64,000 nucleotides of DNA, taken from NCBI GenBank assembly GCA_015956445.1, contig WIUZ02000013.1, positions 434,001-498,000 of the forward strand. The letters run 5' to 3'. Below, piece after piece: positions 1 to 12,889 of this stretch. A model generated the notes under the pieces. It ran no database searches. It worked only from the letters and a program-made list of their open reading frames with translations, and had not been told where the DNA came from. Each line of letters starts with the position of its first letter. Within the stretch, counting starts at the first letter, position 1. The position numbers were made by a program, and so were the translations under genes. The DNA is from Thelephora terrestris. Lineage: Eukaryota > Basidiomycota > Agaricomycetes > Thelephorales > Thelephoraceae.

Positions 1-1
1 G

Positions 2-436
2 GCACAGTACTATCGGGACCCAGACCGTTTGGAGGCTTATCTCGCTAACAATAAGTTCCTTGCGGACATCAACAACGAAATCCCTGATACACACAACGCC
101 ACGTACGCCAAGAACTTTGCTACCCTGAACAAGCTTGTCCTCGTGCTCTTTTCGAAAGACATAACAGTCGTGCCCAAGGAAAGCGCTTGGTTCGGATCTT
201 ACGCCCCCTCAGACGAGACTATACCCGGGGAGACGACAATCATTCCAATGCGGATGCAGGAGATATATATTCACGATACTATTGGTCTTAAGAGGCTTGA
301 TGAGGAAGGAGATGTGATTTTCAAGACGTGTGAGGGTGTACATATGCAGCTGACGGAGGACTGTTGGAGACCACTTGTGAAGGAGTTTGTAGGAGGTGCA
401 GTTCGCAAGACTCCAAGTTTCCGCATCCAGATCTAG
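2..436 (+). CDS. PPT1: Palmitoyl-protein thioesterase 1, C-terminal part (5' end outside window)
   Basis: The frame is open from the first bases and stops at 434-436, giving the last 144 residues. These match the C-terminal half of palmitoyl-protein thioesterase 1, the lysosomal/vacuolar alpha/beta hydrolase that removes fatty acyl groups from S-acylated cysteines. Family landmarks are the DP..L..YL..N.FLADINNE stretch near the start, the WFG.Y motif after KESA, ETIP, GLK.LDE.G, and EGVHMQL. The histidine of that last motif is the expected catalytic His. The Ser and Asp of the triad and the signal peptide would lie upstream, outside the window. No intron is needed in this part. There are no frameshifts, so the gene looks functional. 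Confidence 0.93.
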   Translation, partial: AQYYRDPDRLEAYLANNKFLADINNEIPDTHNATYAKNFATLNKLVLVLFSKDITVVPKESAWFGSYAPSDETIPGETTIIPMRMQEIYIHDTIGLKRLDEEGDVIFKTCEGVHMQLTEDCWRPLVKEFVGGAVRKTPSFRIQI

Positions 437-3349
437 TTTCTTCCATGGGAGCTCTCTTTCTTTGCCACCTGTATGATTAAAGTTTTACGGCTGAGGTCTA
501 GTTGTTATTTAAGCAATTCTTTGGAGCGTTTGCAACTGGCCAGAGGTTGCGGGCTTCCGACTATCCCGGAGGACGATGGAACGTGGGAATTCCCAGAGCT
601 TGCGTGCAGAGCGGGGCCAAAAGAAGTCGAACAACACCAAAGAAGTCCATGGATAGGACGAAAGTTTCCGGAGAACCTTGGAACGTTGGTCACGTCGGCT
701 TCCATATCCCCGAATCCCGTGCTCTTTGCACAAGCCTTCACCACAAGGTGATTGATCACGCTATTTCGTCCCACATTGTCGCCGTATAGCTTCAATCCGC
801 ACCATCGACTCCAGCGAGCCTAAGGGTTCATCTCCTTATTTGGAGAGTTTACTCTGTAGAAGGAGTAGGGTAGTCCGTACCCGACGTCCTGATTCGACTT
901 GTTTGATGAGCAGATTGGTCGGCAGAAAGCTGTGGTGCCGCGGCGAGGAACTGAGATTCGACAAAGTTTTGTCGGACAAGGGGTATACATACAAAAACTG
1001 GGGTTTTGGGGCGACCTGGAACATTTTAGACTAGATGGGCCCTCGCGTGTGCCCTGGGCTTCATGTGGTCGAGTTCTTGGGGCCTGGAAGCTCGGAGGTC
1101 GCGTGTTCTGGCAAAGGGTCGTGGCGAAGAAAGGGCGGCCATTTTTCTGGTGTAAATTTGGAACATGAAGCGGGGATTCGTTTTTTCAAACTTACGTTAG
1201 CTATTCCACGAAATCATGAAAATACGACCAACCGGATAGAATTAGGGACCTTACATGTTCTAGTTTGCACGCCGCACCGTTCTGACTTTTCGGCCATTGG
1301 AGTTTTGCAACCGTGGACGCAACTCGAGGCAGTCCCAGGGGGAAGGTGTAATAAAAACGGTGAAGCTATCTCGGCTCAGCCTCCTAGAAAAGATCGTATT
1401 CGGGGGCTTGTGAGGCGTTGATGAGGGATTCACTACTGATAGTCGAGTACGGAACGCTGTACCGAGAAAGAATATCAGCACGGCAAGCAGGCCCCTTTCA
1501 TCATCCAACTCGTAGGGTCTGGTTTGGCACCTGGCCCATCTTTTGGATGACCATGACTTCACCGATGACTCGAATCGCCGTTGCAATGGTGGTGGCCACC
1601 AGCGCCGTTAATGCTGTTTGGCAGGTACAGTTCATTACATCAGAAAGGAGGAAACTACTGATCGGGGTTTTGCTTGTGGTGGCGTTTTGGAGGACTAGTA
1701 GCGACCCACGATCGGCCGACGAGCGGTGGTTGGCGGTGTCCTGATGAATTCAGACAGGACAAACTCGAGGGGCTACTTACCGTGAAACGAACCAGGAACG
1801 ACAACCAGTGGAACCTGCTGGGGAACCCCAATGAAGCGAGGTAGGGTGAAAAGGGTGTGAGGGCATAGGTGATCAGCTTATCGGAAGTGGCCTGAAACCC
1901 TTCAACAACGAATGAATTGCAACAGAATATCGATGGCCTCCCGAGGGTCCGAGAGGTGGGGTAGATTACGCTATGGAATCGGGTGCTAGGACGTTTTTGG
2001 ACACTGGCAGGGAAGACGACGGACGAGAGACTCACACGTGGGGGAGCCACTGGTGAACAGAGATGATCATGATGAAAGCTTTCGACTGAATCTGGGTCCA
2101 GGGTCTTGGTCCACGTTCCAAAGCCTGTAGACGCCGCGGGCAGAAGCACAAGTTTGGGTGCCCGCTACCCGTGACTGCGAGGGTGATACTTATGGTGATC
2201 GCAAGATAGCTCACGCTGCGACCGGGGGAGCGCAAACGACGAGACAGGAGCAGCACCAAGTCTAAGAGGGAATCTCGAGGTATTCCTCTTCCTCGCTGTC
2301 TTTGGGCAGCCCAAAGAGTGTCTCTTGATTCCGGGTGATACGGCGGACAGATTAGGAACAGTGCGAGTGAGACCATCGGTGACCAAAACCGTGTCCAGGT
2401 TTCGTAAGCGTTTCGTAAATGTGCCATGTGGGTGGCCACTAACTTAAGTCGTGCTCAAGAGGGCGATAGCGGTCAACGAGGGGATAAGAATCAGGCTGCA
2501 ATTGTGTCTATAATCGAGTGGCCGGCGCTGTTGTAAAAAGGTCGAATATGAGTTTCTCCCATCCCTTCGAGATTTACCTATCCACTGTGGGTGAGGTTAC
2601 GAATTACCTAGTTTTAACGAGGAGGAGACGCTGTGGGATTGTGAGCGTTTTAAGTTAGCCGATCGCTTTTAGTTAGGTACCACCACATCGACGCCAACGA
2701 CGACCTTGACCAGCGGCAACTGCCACACACTATCCGAGCCTTTCTCGATGTTCTCGATCTCTCATCTCAAAGGGGGGGCGCTCGAATGAATGCCCGTGGG
2801 CTTGGCCCTCTTCTCGAGCCGGGTTGGTGCCTCAAACCCAACGCAAACCCTTTCCTCTATTTGGTGGTTACCTCTGTCCTATCTCGGGGAGCTAGGGGCC
2901 AGCCATCCTCGTCTCAACTCCTCGACTTCCAGGTCTCTCACAGGGTTTCAATGGAGGACGCCAGGGCATGGGCTCAACGCTAGAGATCTCGCAGCGGATC
3001 AGATCCGATGACTCTTCTCGCCTGCCAGTCTCAGACTTAATTTTTTTTCGTTCGAGAACCTCGTTGGCCATCTTCCGGATGTACATGACGTCCGTCTCCA
3101 CCTCCCACATATCAAATATCTCCGATCATTTCTGGGGTAAATGTTGCCCTACTACGGGTCCCTTTCCAAGTAGCGCCCGACCACACTTGCGTATAAATTG
3201 AGCACCTCAGCTAACTCCTTATCTTCTTTCAAGGTCAGTTTCGCTGATTCCTCTGTAACGCCTCTCCTCCTGCTCGACAAGACTTTTTGGGAGTTCATCG
3301 CCTCGGAGTTATACATCAAGCTCGAGCCTTCTGAAAAGTCTTAGAGAAC
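437..3349. other. 2.9 kb with no supportable gene
   Basis: Several 60-160 aa open frames exist on both strands but none has a recognisable domain. The best hints are on minus. One is a stretch around 1260-2440 with hydrophobic segments and a good donor-like site (cacg|gtaagt, near 1780). Another is at 2892-3110, where a charged helix-like peptide opens. A spliced minus-strand gene is possible, but I could not assemble one with consistent phases. The last few hundred bases presumably hold the promoter of the PAQR gene. Confidence 0.4.
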
Positions 3350-4445
3350 ATGGTCGAGAAGGTCACCCACGACGTCGAGATCGCTATCCAGAGGTCTCTC
3401 AACGGTTCGAAGCTTATCCAGTATGTTGACCTTCCCGAGGAGTGGAGGAGCAATCCCTTTATCTACCGCGGGTATCGGTTTATCCCGATAGACAAGTGGC
3501 ACCTTATTATCCTTTCGCTTTTCGCGCTGCACAACCAGACACGTAAGCGACACTTAGTTCTACCGTTACCGAGGATTTAACGAATCAATTCCTAGTGAAC
3601 ATCCATACCCATCTTATACCAGGGATGATCTGGCTCCGTAACCACCTTCCAAGGATCTCTACCTCACCAGAGGACCTTCCCTCTCTTATCTTTACCTCTT
3701 CAGCTCTCCTCTGTCTCTTCGCTAGCGCTGCATGGCATACCATGTCGGGGTGTGCCCACCTCACAGGGATGTTGATATGCGCCCAAATGGACTACGTCGG
3801 GATCGGCTGGTTGATCTCAGCGAGTATGGGGACTGTCGTTCATTATGGCCTCTATTGTCACGAAACTCCAAGGATCCTGTTCTTGTCGCTGTGCGCAATT
3901 ACTGGTATCCTAGGGACGGTATTTCCGTTCATGGATTGGTTCGATAGGTATGAATACCGGGTGAGCACGAAGGGTCCTCGTGTTTTTCTCTGAAGTTATT
4001 CTGATGGCGTCCGCGTAGTTCTATAGAATTGCATTTTTCCTGGGAATCTCATTGTCTGCTGTCGCCCCTTTGGCTTGGATGATTCGTCTGTATGGGCTTT
4101 GGGAAGCAATTTCTTTCATAAGTGAGTATTGGTTTCCACTCTGGATTGCTTATCTCACAACTCACCCCTCTAGCTCCCGTCTTCCCGTCCATCATATCCT
4201 GCCTCGTCGGTCTTACCTTCTACATTACTCACTTTCCTGAATGCATCTTCGCTGCTCATGCTCGGACTTCGGGAGACCACAGCATTTGGTCTTGGATGGA
4301 CAGGCTCGGTGGGGGGAGTCACGCTATCTGGCATGGGCTCATCGTTTTGGGGATTAGCCAATGGCGGGGTGCATTGGGCCTATTGGAGGGAGGTGTCGGC
4401 GGAGTTTTGGCAGCTGGCGGATGCCCGGTCTCCAGCCAGGGTTAG
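3350..4445 (+). CDS. PAQR / hemolysin-III family 7-TM membrane protein (adiponectin-receptor/IZH-like)
   Basis: There are four exons: 3350-3542, 3596-3960, 4019-4121 and 4174-4445. All have GT..AG introns and phases that join cleanly, giving 310 aa. The exon 1-2 join gives the PAQR signature LHNQT..NIHTHLIPG. Exon 2 carries SAAWHTMSGC, whose His is an expected zinc ligand, followed by MDYVGI. Exon 4 has SHAIWHGLIVLG with the paired H...H ligands. Several strongly hydrophobic segments fit seven membrane spans. Family members are zinc-dependent, hydrolase-like membrane receptors; the fungal IZH proteins affect zinc, sterol and lipid homeostasis. The start was chosen as the first ATG in frame, ahead of the conserved EEWR..PFIYRGYR. 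Which PAQR subgroup this is cannot be told from sequence alone. Confidence 0.92.
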
Positions 4446-6072
4446 GGTATGTCATGTCATGGACGAGGCGCGTTAAAATTTCGTGTCCACACCCGTGCAC
4501 TTATCTGGCGGTTCTGGATTCTGCCCTCCATTCAGAATTCGCCGTTTCTTGGTTTACTGGCCCACGTTTACTAGTGGCTCAGTTTTTTCTTCTCAGATGG
4601 AACTTGTTTTGATAAATGTATGCGTTGTTTTCCTCATTCATTCGTTCCTCGCTTCGTGGGATCACATCCAGGGATGACGTGAGAAATCCTAGGAGACGGT
4701 GCACAAGGCCTGTTACGAAGGGTGGGTCATTTGATTGTTTTTCAATGTTGTGCTAACATCCAACAAAGACCAACGTGCGAGTGTTCGAACCTCATGTACC
4801 TAAGTCTTTGTTCGCACGCGACCACCCAGCAACCACAGCGACTGGTGTCACACGACCACTTCCAGCGATGGCGATCTCTGTGTCACACGACCACTTTACC
4901 AACGGCGATTACGGAATGACACACGACCTCTCGTAACGGCATTTACAGCGCGTGCTAAGTACACGAACGTGCGATTGTCTGTCGGACTTGTTATCTAATC
5001 ATGGGTTATTTATTCATCGACAGTACAGATCTCAGTGTTTTTAGAACGTCGGGGAGATCTGAACAAGTCCACATACGAGGGCCACAGTTCACAGAGGGAC
5101 TCAAGGCGCCCCGGTTTTTTCTCGGATTGTTGTGCGTCCTGGTTGCACCCACTCTTGCTTGAATGAAAGGGTTTGACCGTTGAGGTTCATACGTACCTCC
5201 GGCCGGGACCTTCCAAACGATCGATCTCTTGGCGTTTGTGAGCCTTGGGTCTCCGGCCCGCGCTCCGTCATCAATAGAGTATGCATCCGGCTTTTCTCTT
5301 TTCGTCGAACTGAGCTTGTGCTCGAGCTTCGAATGCGGGGTGATCGAAATTGCTGCCAAAATTTGTGTCATTTCCGGTGGCTTTCCGTGGCGTTTGGAGG
5401 GTTCCAAAACACTGAATGCCTTGGCGGGACTGTCGCGACCCCGACCGTGGTTTGGGGCTTGCATTGGCGCTTTTGAATCAACAGCTCAGCAGACGATCTA
5501 CAGGCTTATCTCGTTTGTGTAGAGTTCGAAAAATTTTCAACAGACTCGGTCTAGCGGGTCAGATAGGGTATTGGTATGGTTTCCCCCCGGATCTCTCTTC
5601 CACCACTAGCATGCTTTCAGCTAGACCTCGTCGATTCATGCGACGCAGCTCGCCTACTGCTCGCGAGTTTCGCAGTGATTGGCCCTGCTACATCTTCGCG
5701 GGTGCTGGTGCTAGGTGTAGGGGAAGTATGCTGGAGAGAGTATCTAGTTCGTGGCGGAGGTAAGCACAAACAGAAACTTTGGCCAGTAGTGATTAGGATA
5801 GATCTGCGGCCACATATGCATTGAGGGGGATCCAAGGTAGGGATTTACAGGCAGGACTGAAGGCGCACAGTAAGTCGGAGCCAGCGCGAGCCTGCCCATC
5901 GAACTACCAGTTTCACCACCGAACCTCATCGGCTATTCGAGCGGCTGCGATCAGCAGACCCTCTCGTGCCACGTGGTTTCGCTTGTGGCCGAAACCGTGG
6001 AGTAGCAAGCGTGGGAATAACCATCAACACTTTTCCGATTCTTTCCTCAGGGCGAACCACACCAGCTGAAGG
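4446..6072. other. Intergenic 1.6 kb without a supportable gene
   Basis: Open frames here (for example 5006-5464 on minus, 5180-5763 on plus) overlap one another in several frames and show no domain. A short degenerate direct repeat at about 4840-4930 repeats a TGTCACACGACCACTT-like core. The right end must contain the NDUFS4 promoter. Confidence 0.4.
4840..4930. repeat. Degenerate short tandem repeat (core TGTCACACGACCACTT)
   Basis: The core occurs at about 4847 and 4880, and a decayed form (gacacacgacctctcg) at about 4916. Each is followed by a similar ACGGCGAT/ATGGCGAT segment, giving a period of roughly 35 bp. No function is evident. Confidence 0.5.
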
Positions 6073-6817
6073 ATGTCTCTCCTTCGTGCCGTCCCACGGA
6101 GCCTTCCAAAGGCAAACCTGTTTACTCGCACGCTCACTGCTCAGACCCACGGCGCTCCAGTCGTCTCGAGGGAAAACTCGTCTTCGACAGAGATCACCCA
6201 GCAACAGCCGAAAGATGTCCTCGCCGCGGATGTCATCAGCGGAGCTCCTGGTGTGTTCTTGGCCGGAATCGTTTTGGAGATGCGCGTAGACTCAAGGGTT
6301 TCTGTGGCGTAGTGGAACTTAGACACCGCCAGGTTCGAATCTTCGTCCCGACCCGAAACACCATGCAAAGCGGAGGGGCGAAGAGTGAGAGGTGGAGGAT
6401 AGATTTTGATATCTTGCAGGGAGGTGGTCGATGGGAGAATCAACTCATGGGATGGGCCAGCTCGTGCGTCTGAATCAACAGACCCCACAATAGTCGTTGC
6501 TAACCCGTTGACGATAGCGCGGATTATAACCAGGCTTTGCGCATGGGTTTCCGGAGCAAGGAGGATGCCATTCATTTTGCAGAGAAGCAAGGTCAGTTTC
6601 TGTTGCTCGCTCGCACTCTGCCTTGTTCTGATGTGGTGTACCGAACAGGATGGGACTACTACGTGTAAGCGTACCTTTTCGCTCGAGCCACCCTGACCCC
6701 TGATCTTTCCTCCTCAACTTTAGCCAACCTGAGACGGTAAAGAGAGTTCCACCCAAGAATTATTCCGAGAACTATGTTTACAATCCCAAGCCACTCCGGA
6801 TTATGCGTACCAAGTAA
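6073..6817 (+). CDS. NDUFS4: NADH dehydrogenase (complex I) 18-kDa iron-sulfur-fraction subunit NDUFS4
   Basis: There are five exons: 6073-6250, 6313-6463, 6518-6591, 6649-6664 and 6724-6817. Introns are GT..AG and phases close, giving 170 aa; exon 4 is only 16 nt. The N-terminus (MSLLRAVPRSLPKANLFTR) is a typical mitochondrial presequence. The core matches the NDUS4 family: RQVRIFVPTRNTMQSG, WRIDFDI, RWENQLMGWASS, then DYNQALRMGFRSKEDAI, FAEKQGWDYYV, and the C-terminal KNYSENYVYNPKPLRI. The protein is an accessory subunit of respiratory complex I in the inner mitochondrial membrane, needed for late assembly of the NADH-oxidising arm. The stop lies about 175 bp before the CSC1-like start, so the spacing is tight. 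No defects were seen. Confidence 0.95.
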
Positions 6818-6991
6818 ATTAGAGTAGCAATTAATAAGAATGAGATCACGTTTTTGGCCCCAGCTGGCGCCATGGTGGTGCATCATTTGTCCGCTTTCGA
6901 ATATCTCCGTTGCGTCGTTCCTTCCACCGCCATCTCCTACACTGGGGCTCTCGACTAGCTCTTCGCCCGTCGTCATCGCTCTAGACAGTCG

Positions 6992-9900
6992 ATGGCAACT
7001 CTAGACCAACGACCATTTTCCAAGGATTATAGGCGAGCAACGATTCCAAACCCGGTTCACCAGCCCACTGACGGACTCTTTGCAGTGGCCTTGTCAACCA
7101 ATCTGCTTTTGCTCTCGGCCTGGCCCTGGTATGCGTGACTTTCCATGACATTATGAGGCGAACGAGGAGGGGAAGGGGGAAAGACCCCAGGTACGAGCCT
7201 GGGCAACTGGGTAGTGTGGAAACCTGGGAATTTGGATAGTGAGCAGCGGGTTATGTCCTCTTTTGAGCCGTTATCACTGACGCATATTCACCAGCCTATT
7301 CCAGGGTCGATCTTGGGCAAAGTCAGTGAATAATTGCCAAGCCGAAATCGGGATATCCAACTGACCGCACTATCATTTGTTTTCACCGAACAGCAATCCT
7401 TCGCCACGCCATCCGCGAGGTTGGCCGCTAAGTTGGGTCAAGGAAGTGGTCGCGTTTCCTGAAGAGAGAATGCTGGCGCTCAGGGGGATTGACGCTACCC
7501 TCTACGTTCGATTTCTGCGCGGGTGTTGTACGTGATGTCCCACTTCGTACTTCCCGGTTCAATTCCTGGTAGCGCTTACCCATATACCTTAATAGGGTGG
7601 TTCGCGCTCTTGCATACCTTCACCACATTCCCGGTCTTATTCCCCATCCATGTAATCTTTTCCGAGGGAGACGGGGACTCCTCGGCCTCCATGACCAGAG
7701 CTTCGATTTCCTCGCTAACAGACACCCCGAAGGGCAAGTCTCTGCTTTGGGTGCATCTCATCATCATCCTCTGGATTTCGGTCACTTGGATGGCGACACT
7801 GCTATGGATTTCTCTTGGGCTTATGCGGATGCGAGCTACTAATCTCCTTGCTGCCGCGGAAAACCAGTCTAATCGGCCCGAAACCCACTTCAGACACCCT
7901 CACCCGCAGTACTTCTTCCAGCCGGCCGTCGAACCCACGATGCGCATAGACGATCAGTACAGGGGAGTCCGCTACAGGACTATCATGGTGGCCAATATTC
8001 CCAGCTACATGCGAGACGAACGACAACTCAGAGAATACTTCGAATACTATCTTTCTCGGAAGATCGCTAAACCGACCACTGGCATCAATACCTCTACCCA
8101 ACCAGGGTTTATCAATCGATGGCTTACCTACTTCTGGAACAGACTCCGGCGCGTTCCTCTCGATGACAATGCTAATCCGAATCTTATGGCGGGATCGTCT
8201 GAAGATGGACACACTGCCGAGTCCTCTGGAGAGAACGGGCGGACCGTCGGCGTGGAGCGGGTTACCATCGTTCGAAGGACGTCTCAGCTCGCTACCCTCT
8301 TGGAACGCCGCGAGGAAGTTTTACGAGTGCTCGAAACTGCCCACATTCGGCTCGCCTGCAAAGTCATCACTGCGGTTGCTGAACTAATGAAGGACAGGCC
8401 CGAAGCTGTTCTCGCAAAACGCCGGAGCATCCATCGTCGGAAGTCGACTCCTCTCCTTGGAAACATCAAGTTTTGGAAGAACGAGAAAAACGATAACGAC
8501 GTCGAGGACGGTGCAGGGGCGGAAGAGCAAGAGGGAGAAAACCGAGCGGATCTTTTGGTGAGAACGATCGGTCCATTCGTCCAGAAGTTTTCACGGGAGA
8601 GGCGTCTACCTCCGTTTCCCCGGGATTCGTCGTGTAAGAAACCCCATGAGCAGGCTTCGAAGGGGGACGGACAAGATGGCTCGGATCAAATCAACGACAA
8701 CCACGAGAAGCACAAGACGATTTGGGATGCTCTTCTCAGCCTCCCTCGATCTGTCCTCGATCCTTATCAACCACTTATCCACCTCAATTCGTTGTTCAGG
8801 GGGAAGGCTGTACCGACCATCGACTACTACACTGCGAAACTCCGGGTTCTCACCTCCTTGATCGTTGAGGCAAGGTCACTGCCTTTGGGTGGGTATGACC
8901 CTGTGTCAACCGCTTTTGTGACTTTTGAGAGCCCGAAGAATGCTCGGAGGGCGTGTAAGTACCTTGCAGTGCACCCTAACAAACCACACCTCTGCACCGT
9001 ATCCATGGCACCTCTCTATGAGGATATCGATTGGACTAGGATTATGAAGCTGCCGTACAATCTCGAGGTTGGCGATTACCACCTTCGTTCTCGTAACCCA
9101 CCCGCTGACTCATGTTCCTGAATTCAGTTTGTCAAGGATTGGGTTATCAGTCTCGGTGTCTGGTATGACTTCACAGCTCTTTGTTCCACGTGGTCTAACT
9201 GCTGTTTCCCACAGGGCGTTCACCATTTTCTGGGTCTTCCCAATATCGCTTTTTGTCGGCCTCGTCTCCATTCAAAATATCTCGGCCTTCTGGCCAAGTT
9301 TGGTACGCTAGCCGTCACAGGTGTTTATATTTCTCTCTCATTTTGTTACAGAAAAACTACTTGAACAAGCACGAATGGCAGTCCGAAGTGATTCAGTCAT
9401 TCCTGCCCACCTTCCTTGTCTCTGTCCTTGCTATTCTTATCCCGCTGCTCCTACTGCTTATCGCCAAGAAGGCACACACGATAATCACCCTCTCCGCGCT
9501 TCACGACCTGATCATGACGAGGTACTACAAGTTCTTAGTGGTCAACCTTTTGGTGTTCTTTTGTGTTGGGACAGCGGCCCTTCAGTCGTTCTTGGTTTCC
9601 ATCAAGAGTTACACGGACGGGACAGTCATCGAGACCGTATCGAACAGTTTCCCGAGCGCGGGTCCCTTTTATGTTGGCTGGTGTAAGACTTTTTCTTGAT
9701 TTTATCCCTCCTCTCTGCTGAATGCCCCTTGTTCAGTGATTTTCACGACAGCCATCCATTGTGGATTCGATCTCGCGTTACGTGAGTGCGATCTGTTGGG
9801 TTTGCAAATGTATTGATTCTGATGTTTTTCTTTTGTAGTTGGGGTTCGTATTGGTCCTTTCTGCGTCGGGGTACAGTCATTCAACTGAAACCCGCAACCA

Positions 9901-12054
9901 GCTGCCTTTATTGGTATACCCGGCTACCAGAAGACAGGTGACACCCAGAAAACGTACCGTTGGAATCCGTCCGAGGACGTTTAACTATTACTGTATGTGT
10001 CGATTCGTTAGGCAAACCTTCTGTCCTGACCGTATGTTCCCTGCACAGATTGGTTGCCGAACCACATCCTCATCATACATATCCTGTTGCTGTTCTCGGT
10101 GCTAAATCCGTTAGTTATCCCCTTCGGTTTGTTTTACTTCACCGTTTCGAATAGTGAGTGTTTTCTATTTCGGTTCACCTATGTGATTGTTGATTGTCAT
10201 CAAAGCCATAGTCAAGAATTCCGTACGTATCGCTACTTTTCTCTCGAACTCCACACTGATATTCCTGATAGCTGTTGCATGTCTATGCGAAACACTACGA
10301 GGGAAACGGCCAAATACTACTCATCCGAATCATCCGATACACTCTCGATGGTGAAGATTCTCTAATTGGTGTCATCTGCAGACGTTGATCGTGGTTTAGG
10401 TCTCATCTTGTCCCAGGCTGTATTCCTGGCGTACATGGTGGTGAACAGATACACCGTGAATGTGGTATTCTCTGGCGTCTTCATTGTCTGCACAGCCGTT
10501 TTCAAGATGGTGTAAGTGTTTGGTTTGCCTTGCATCATTTACCCTCACCAACCCTCGAACAGGTTTACCCGTTGGTGTCGCGAGAGGTTCGAAATCGACG
10601 ACATCCGAGAAGCGAACATCTACTGTGAGACCAACGACTGCGAAATCGAAAATGTAGAGGGTTCCGCGGACGGGGGATGCAGACCAGGAGGGGAACAAGG
10701 AGTCTCCCACACCTCACGTGCTTCGCGGAAGGAAGGCATCTTCTCCACCTGGAAGCTCCCACGAAAGTTACAGTTCTCTTATTCCACTATTCCGAACCGT
10801 ACGACGGCCAGGAGACAACCGAACCCATTTGCGCCACCCGCCACACCTCCCCCAGGACCCCGAACTACGTCTATGCAGCGCGATCGTGGCGGCGTGGGGA
10901 TGTCGCCAATTACGGAGGAGCAAGTGCACATGGAGGAGATGAGGTCCGCGCCAAGTTTGGGAGATCGGGAGTCTGAAGTTAGGGCGGACGATCGAGACCG
11001 GGAGGGGGAACAACGATGGGAAGCGGAGTACAATGACTTTCCCCCCAGCTGCCGTGTGACGATCAACCCCCCTCACCCCCCTTGGGACGACAACTCACTT
11101 CCAGATCAGCCCTACGACAACCCATACTACACGCTGCCGATCAAGGATGCACTGTGGTTACCCATGAATCCAATTGGCATCCTCGACTTGGACATGACGG
11201 TGACCATGGACGTGGCTCTGACAAGCGAACCTGGAGCTGGACACGTGGGACCCCTAAGGGAGAGGTTGACCTCGGTTGGATCTGTCTTGTCTGGCCTCAC
11301 AGCTGATCTGGAATCCGCGACTTCCATCTCCGGTGACGAGATGTCCACCAATGGCGCCCCTCTCGACGGAACGGAAGATATAGAGCTGTCCCCGACTATC
11401 GCATCAAGGGTGCAAAACCTGAGGAACGATGACGATGTCTCGACCCCCGGACAGCAATCGGATTTGTTACGGACGACCAGACCTCGTCCGAAGACGTCGG
11501 GGAGTGCGACCAGCCAGACCAGGCGTTTCGGGGCCGATTTACTGACCGGGAGCGTAACCCGACTTCCGCTCGCTTTATCACTACCAAATAGTCCGCAAGC
11601 GCCACAGATCACAACGAGCGAGGTTCCCCCCACATCTCCATCGCTATTGACGGGATCGTTGAGGTCGATGTCGACCGGACCGTTGCTCAGAACCACGGAA
11701 TCTGCGGACTGGAGAACATACCCAAGGCATGCGTCTATGGACGAGGGAGGCAGGTTGACCGTGCAGCGTCCTATGCAGACTCCACTTCAAAGGCGTCGTA
11801 GCCTGAACCAGATGCATTCCGCAAACTCGATCGGCCAGAATTCATTCCTTCCCCCTCCAAGTGGTATCGGCTCTCGATTCGCTCAACGGTCGATGATCAG
11901 TCAAGTCTCTGCGCAGAGTGTTGCCATCCAAGAAGCACTCACCGAGGAGACGGAAGTGCTACAACGATCACATATTCTGCTACAAGAAGAGGCGGAGAAA
12001 CAAAACGCCCCACGTTCTTGGTGGACTTCATGGGCTTTCAAGAAACGCGAATAA
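6992..12054 (+). CDS. CSC1: CSC1/OSCA-type (DUF221) osmosensitive cation channel, many exons
   Basis: Exons supported by family motifs and phases are 7086-7238 (VNQSAFALGLALVCVTFHD, first membrane span), 7295-7321, 7394-7527 (GWPLSWVKEV, GIDATLYVRFLRGC), 7596-9067 (WWFALLHTFTTFPVLFP, then the PHM7 cytosolic region with RTIMVANIPSYMRDE), 9128-9162, 9215-9302 (FTIFWVFPISLFVG), 9352-9682 and 9737-9781. Further short exons run to about 10505, and the last exon is about 10566-12054. The first exon, starting at ATG 6992, is uncertain. CSC1 proteins are membrane channels that pass calcium and other cations under hyperosmotic stress. The last exon begins FTRWCRERFEIDD and continues as about 490 residues of low-complexity, Ser/Pro-rich tail without a known domain. 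A 5-nt microexon (about 9839-9843) is required to keep the family motif LALLGLPLL in frame. Confidence 0.88.
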
Positions 12055-12889
12055 CGACCAGTGACGACAAATCACGACCTAGACAGACCATGAATTATTT
12101 TGCATATTTCAGGATTTTTTTCATCGCTTTCCGGATCACTCACCCTCAATACCATACAACGGCACATTGCATTATTCTACGTACAGATTGGCCTTTGCCC
12201 TTCTATCTACTTGCTCGCTATTTTTCCTGCGCCATATTCATCCCCCTTTCTTGTGCTCTTATTCCAGTGTTTCATCTACCCCCGCGCCCTACGTATACAC
12301 CCATTTGCACTTTGAATGATCTTCTATTGTATCATCTTACATTTACCTTCCTAGGGCCCTAGATTGTCCAACCGTGATAGGCCTCAGGTGGCAACCACAT
12401 CAATTCTACATAGTTGTTTGGTGCTTGCTCCATCCATCACATTCCTGTGAAAACTTCCCCAGTTGACTCACCCCAGTCAAATGTCTGTCGAACTTTGTAG
12501 ATGAGATTGACTTGCAATTTTGAAAGATGCCCAATGCTATATTATCATCCTACATACTTGAAATGATAAGACTGTCTTGAGACCATTGAACAGCACCACC
12601 ATGCCACCTTGCCATATTACATGCATATGGTGAGTCAGTAAGAGCTGGTTTAAGTGCTTAGGTAATTCAATTCAGCAGAGGGGCTGTTTGATGTTCAAGC
12701 TCATCAAGGAACATGTTTGTGTACTTGTATGCTTGTTCCAACATTTCTACACACCTATAAACCGGAAGGCTGGCATGGATGGTAATTCATCTTCTGAATT
12801 GCCCTGGGTCTCAGAGGGTGGGTCACCCATTATGACTCTTCATCACCAGTCACTGGTGCTGCTGCACACAATGGTCACAGGATGTATTG
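12055..12889. other. 3' flank of CSC1-like gene; no gene seen
   Basis: The first 300 bp are T/C-rich and presumably hold the 3' UTR and polyadenylation region. The remainder has no frame with recognisable content. The last five bases (TATTG, 12885-12889) are the left target-site duplication of the next element. Confidence 0.5.

Noticed and set aside
2892-3110. Minus-strand peptide resembling a cytochrome P450 helix segment
   Set aside because: No heme-binding, ExxR or other P450 motif nearby, and flanking frames are closed.
6659-6976. 105-aa minus-strand frame with a hydrophobic segment, possible small membrane protein
   Set aside because: It is antisense to the last exons of NDUFS4 and starts about 15 bp from the CSC1-like start; NDUFS4 explains the conservation.
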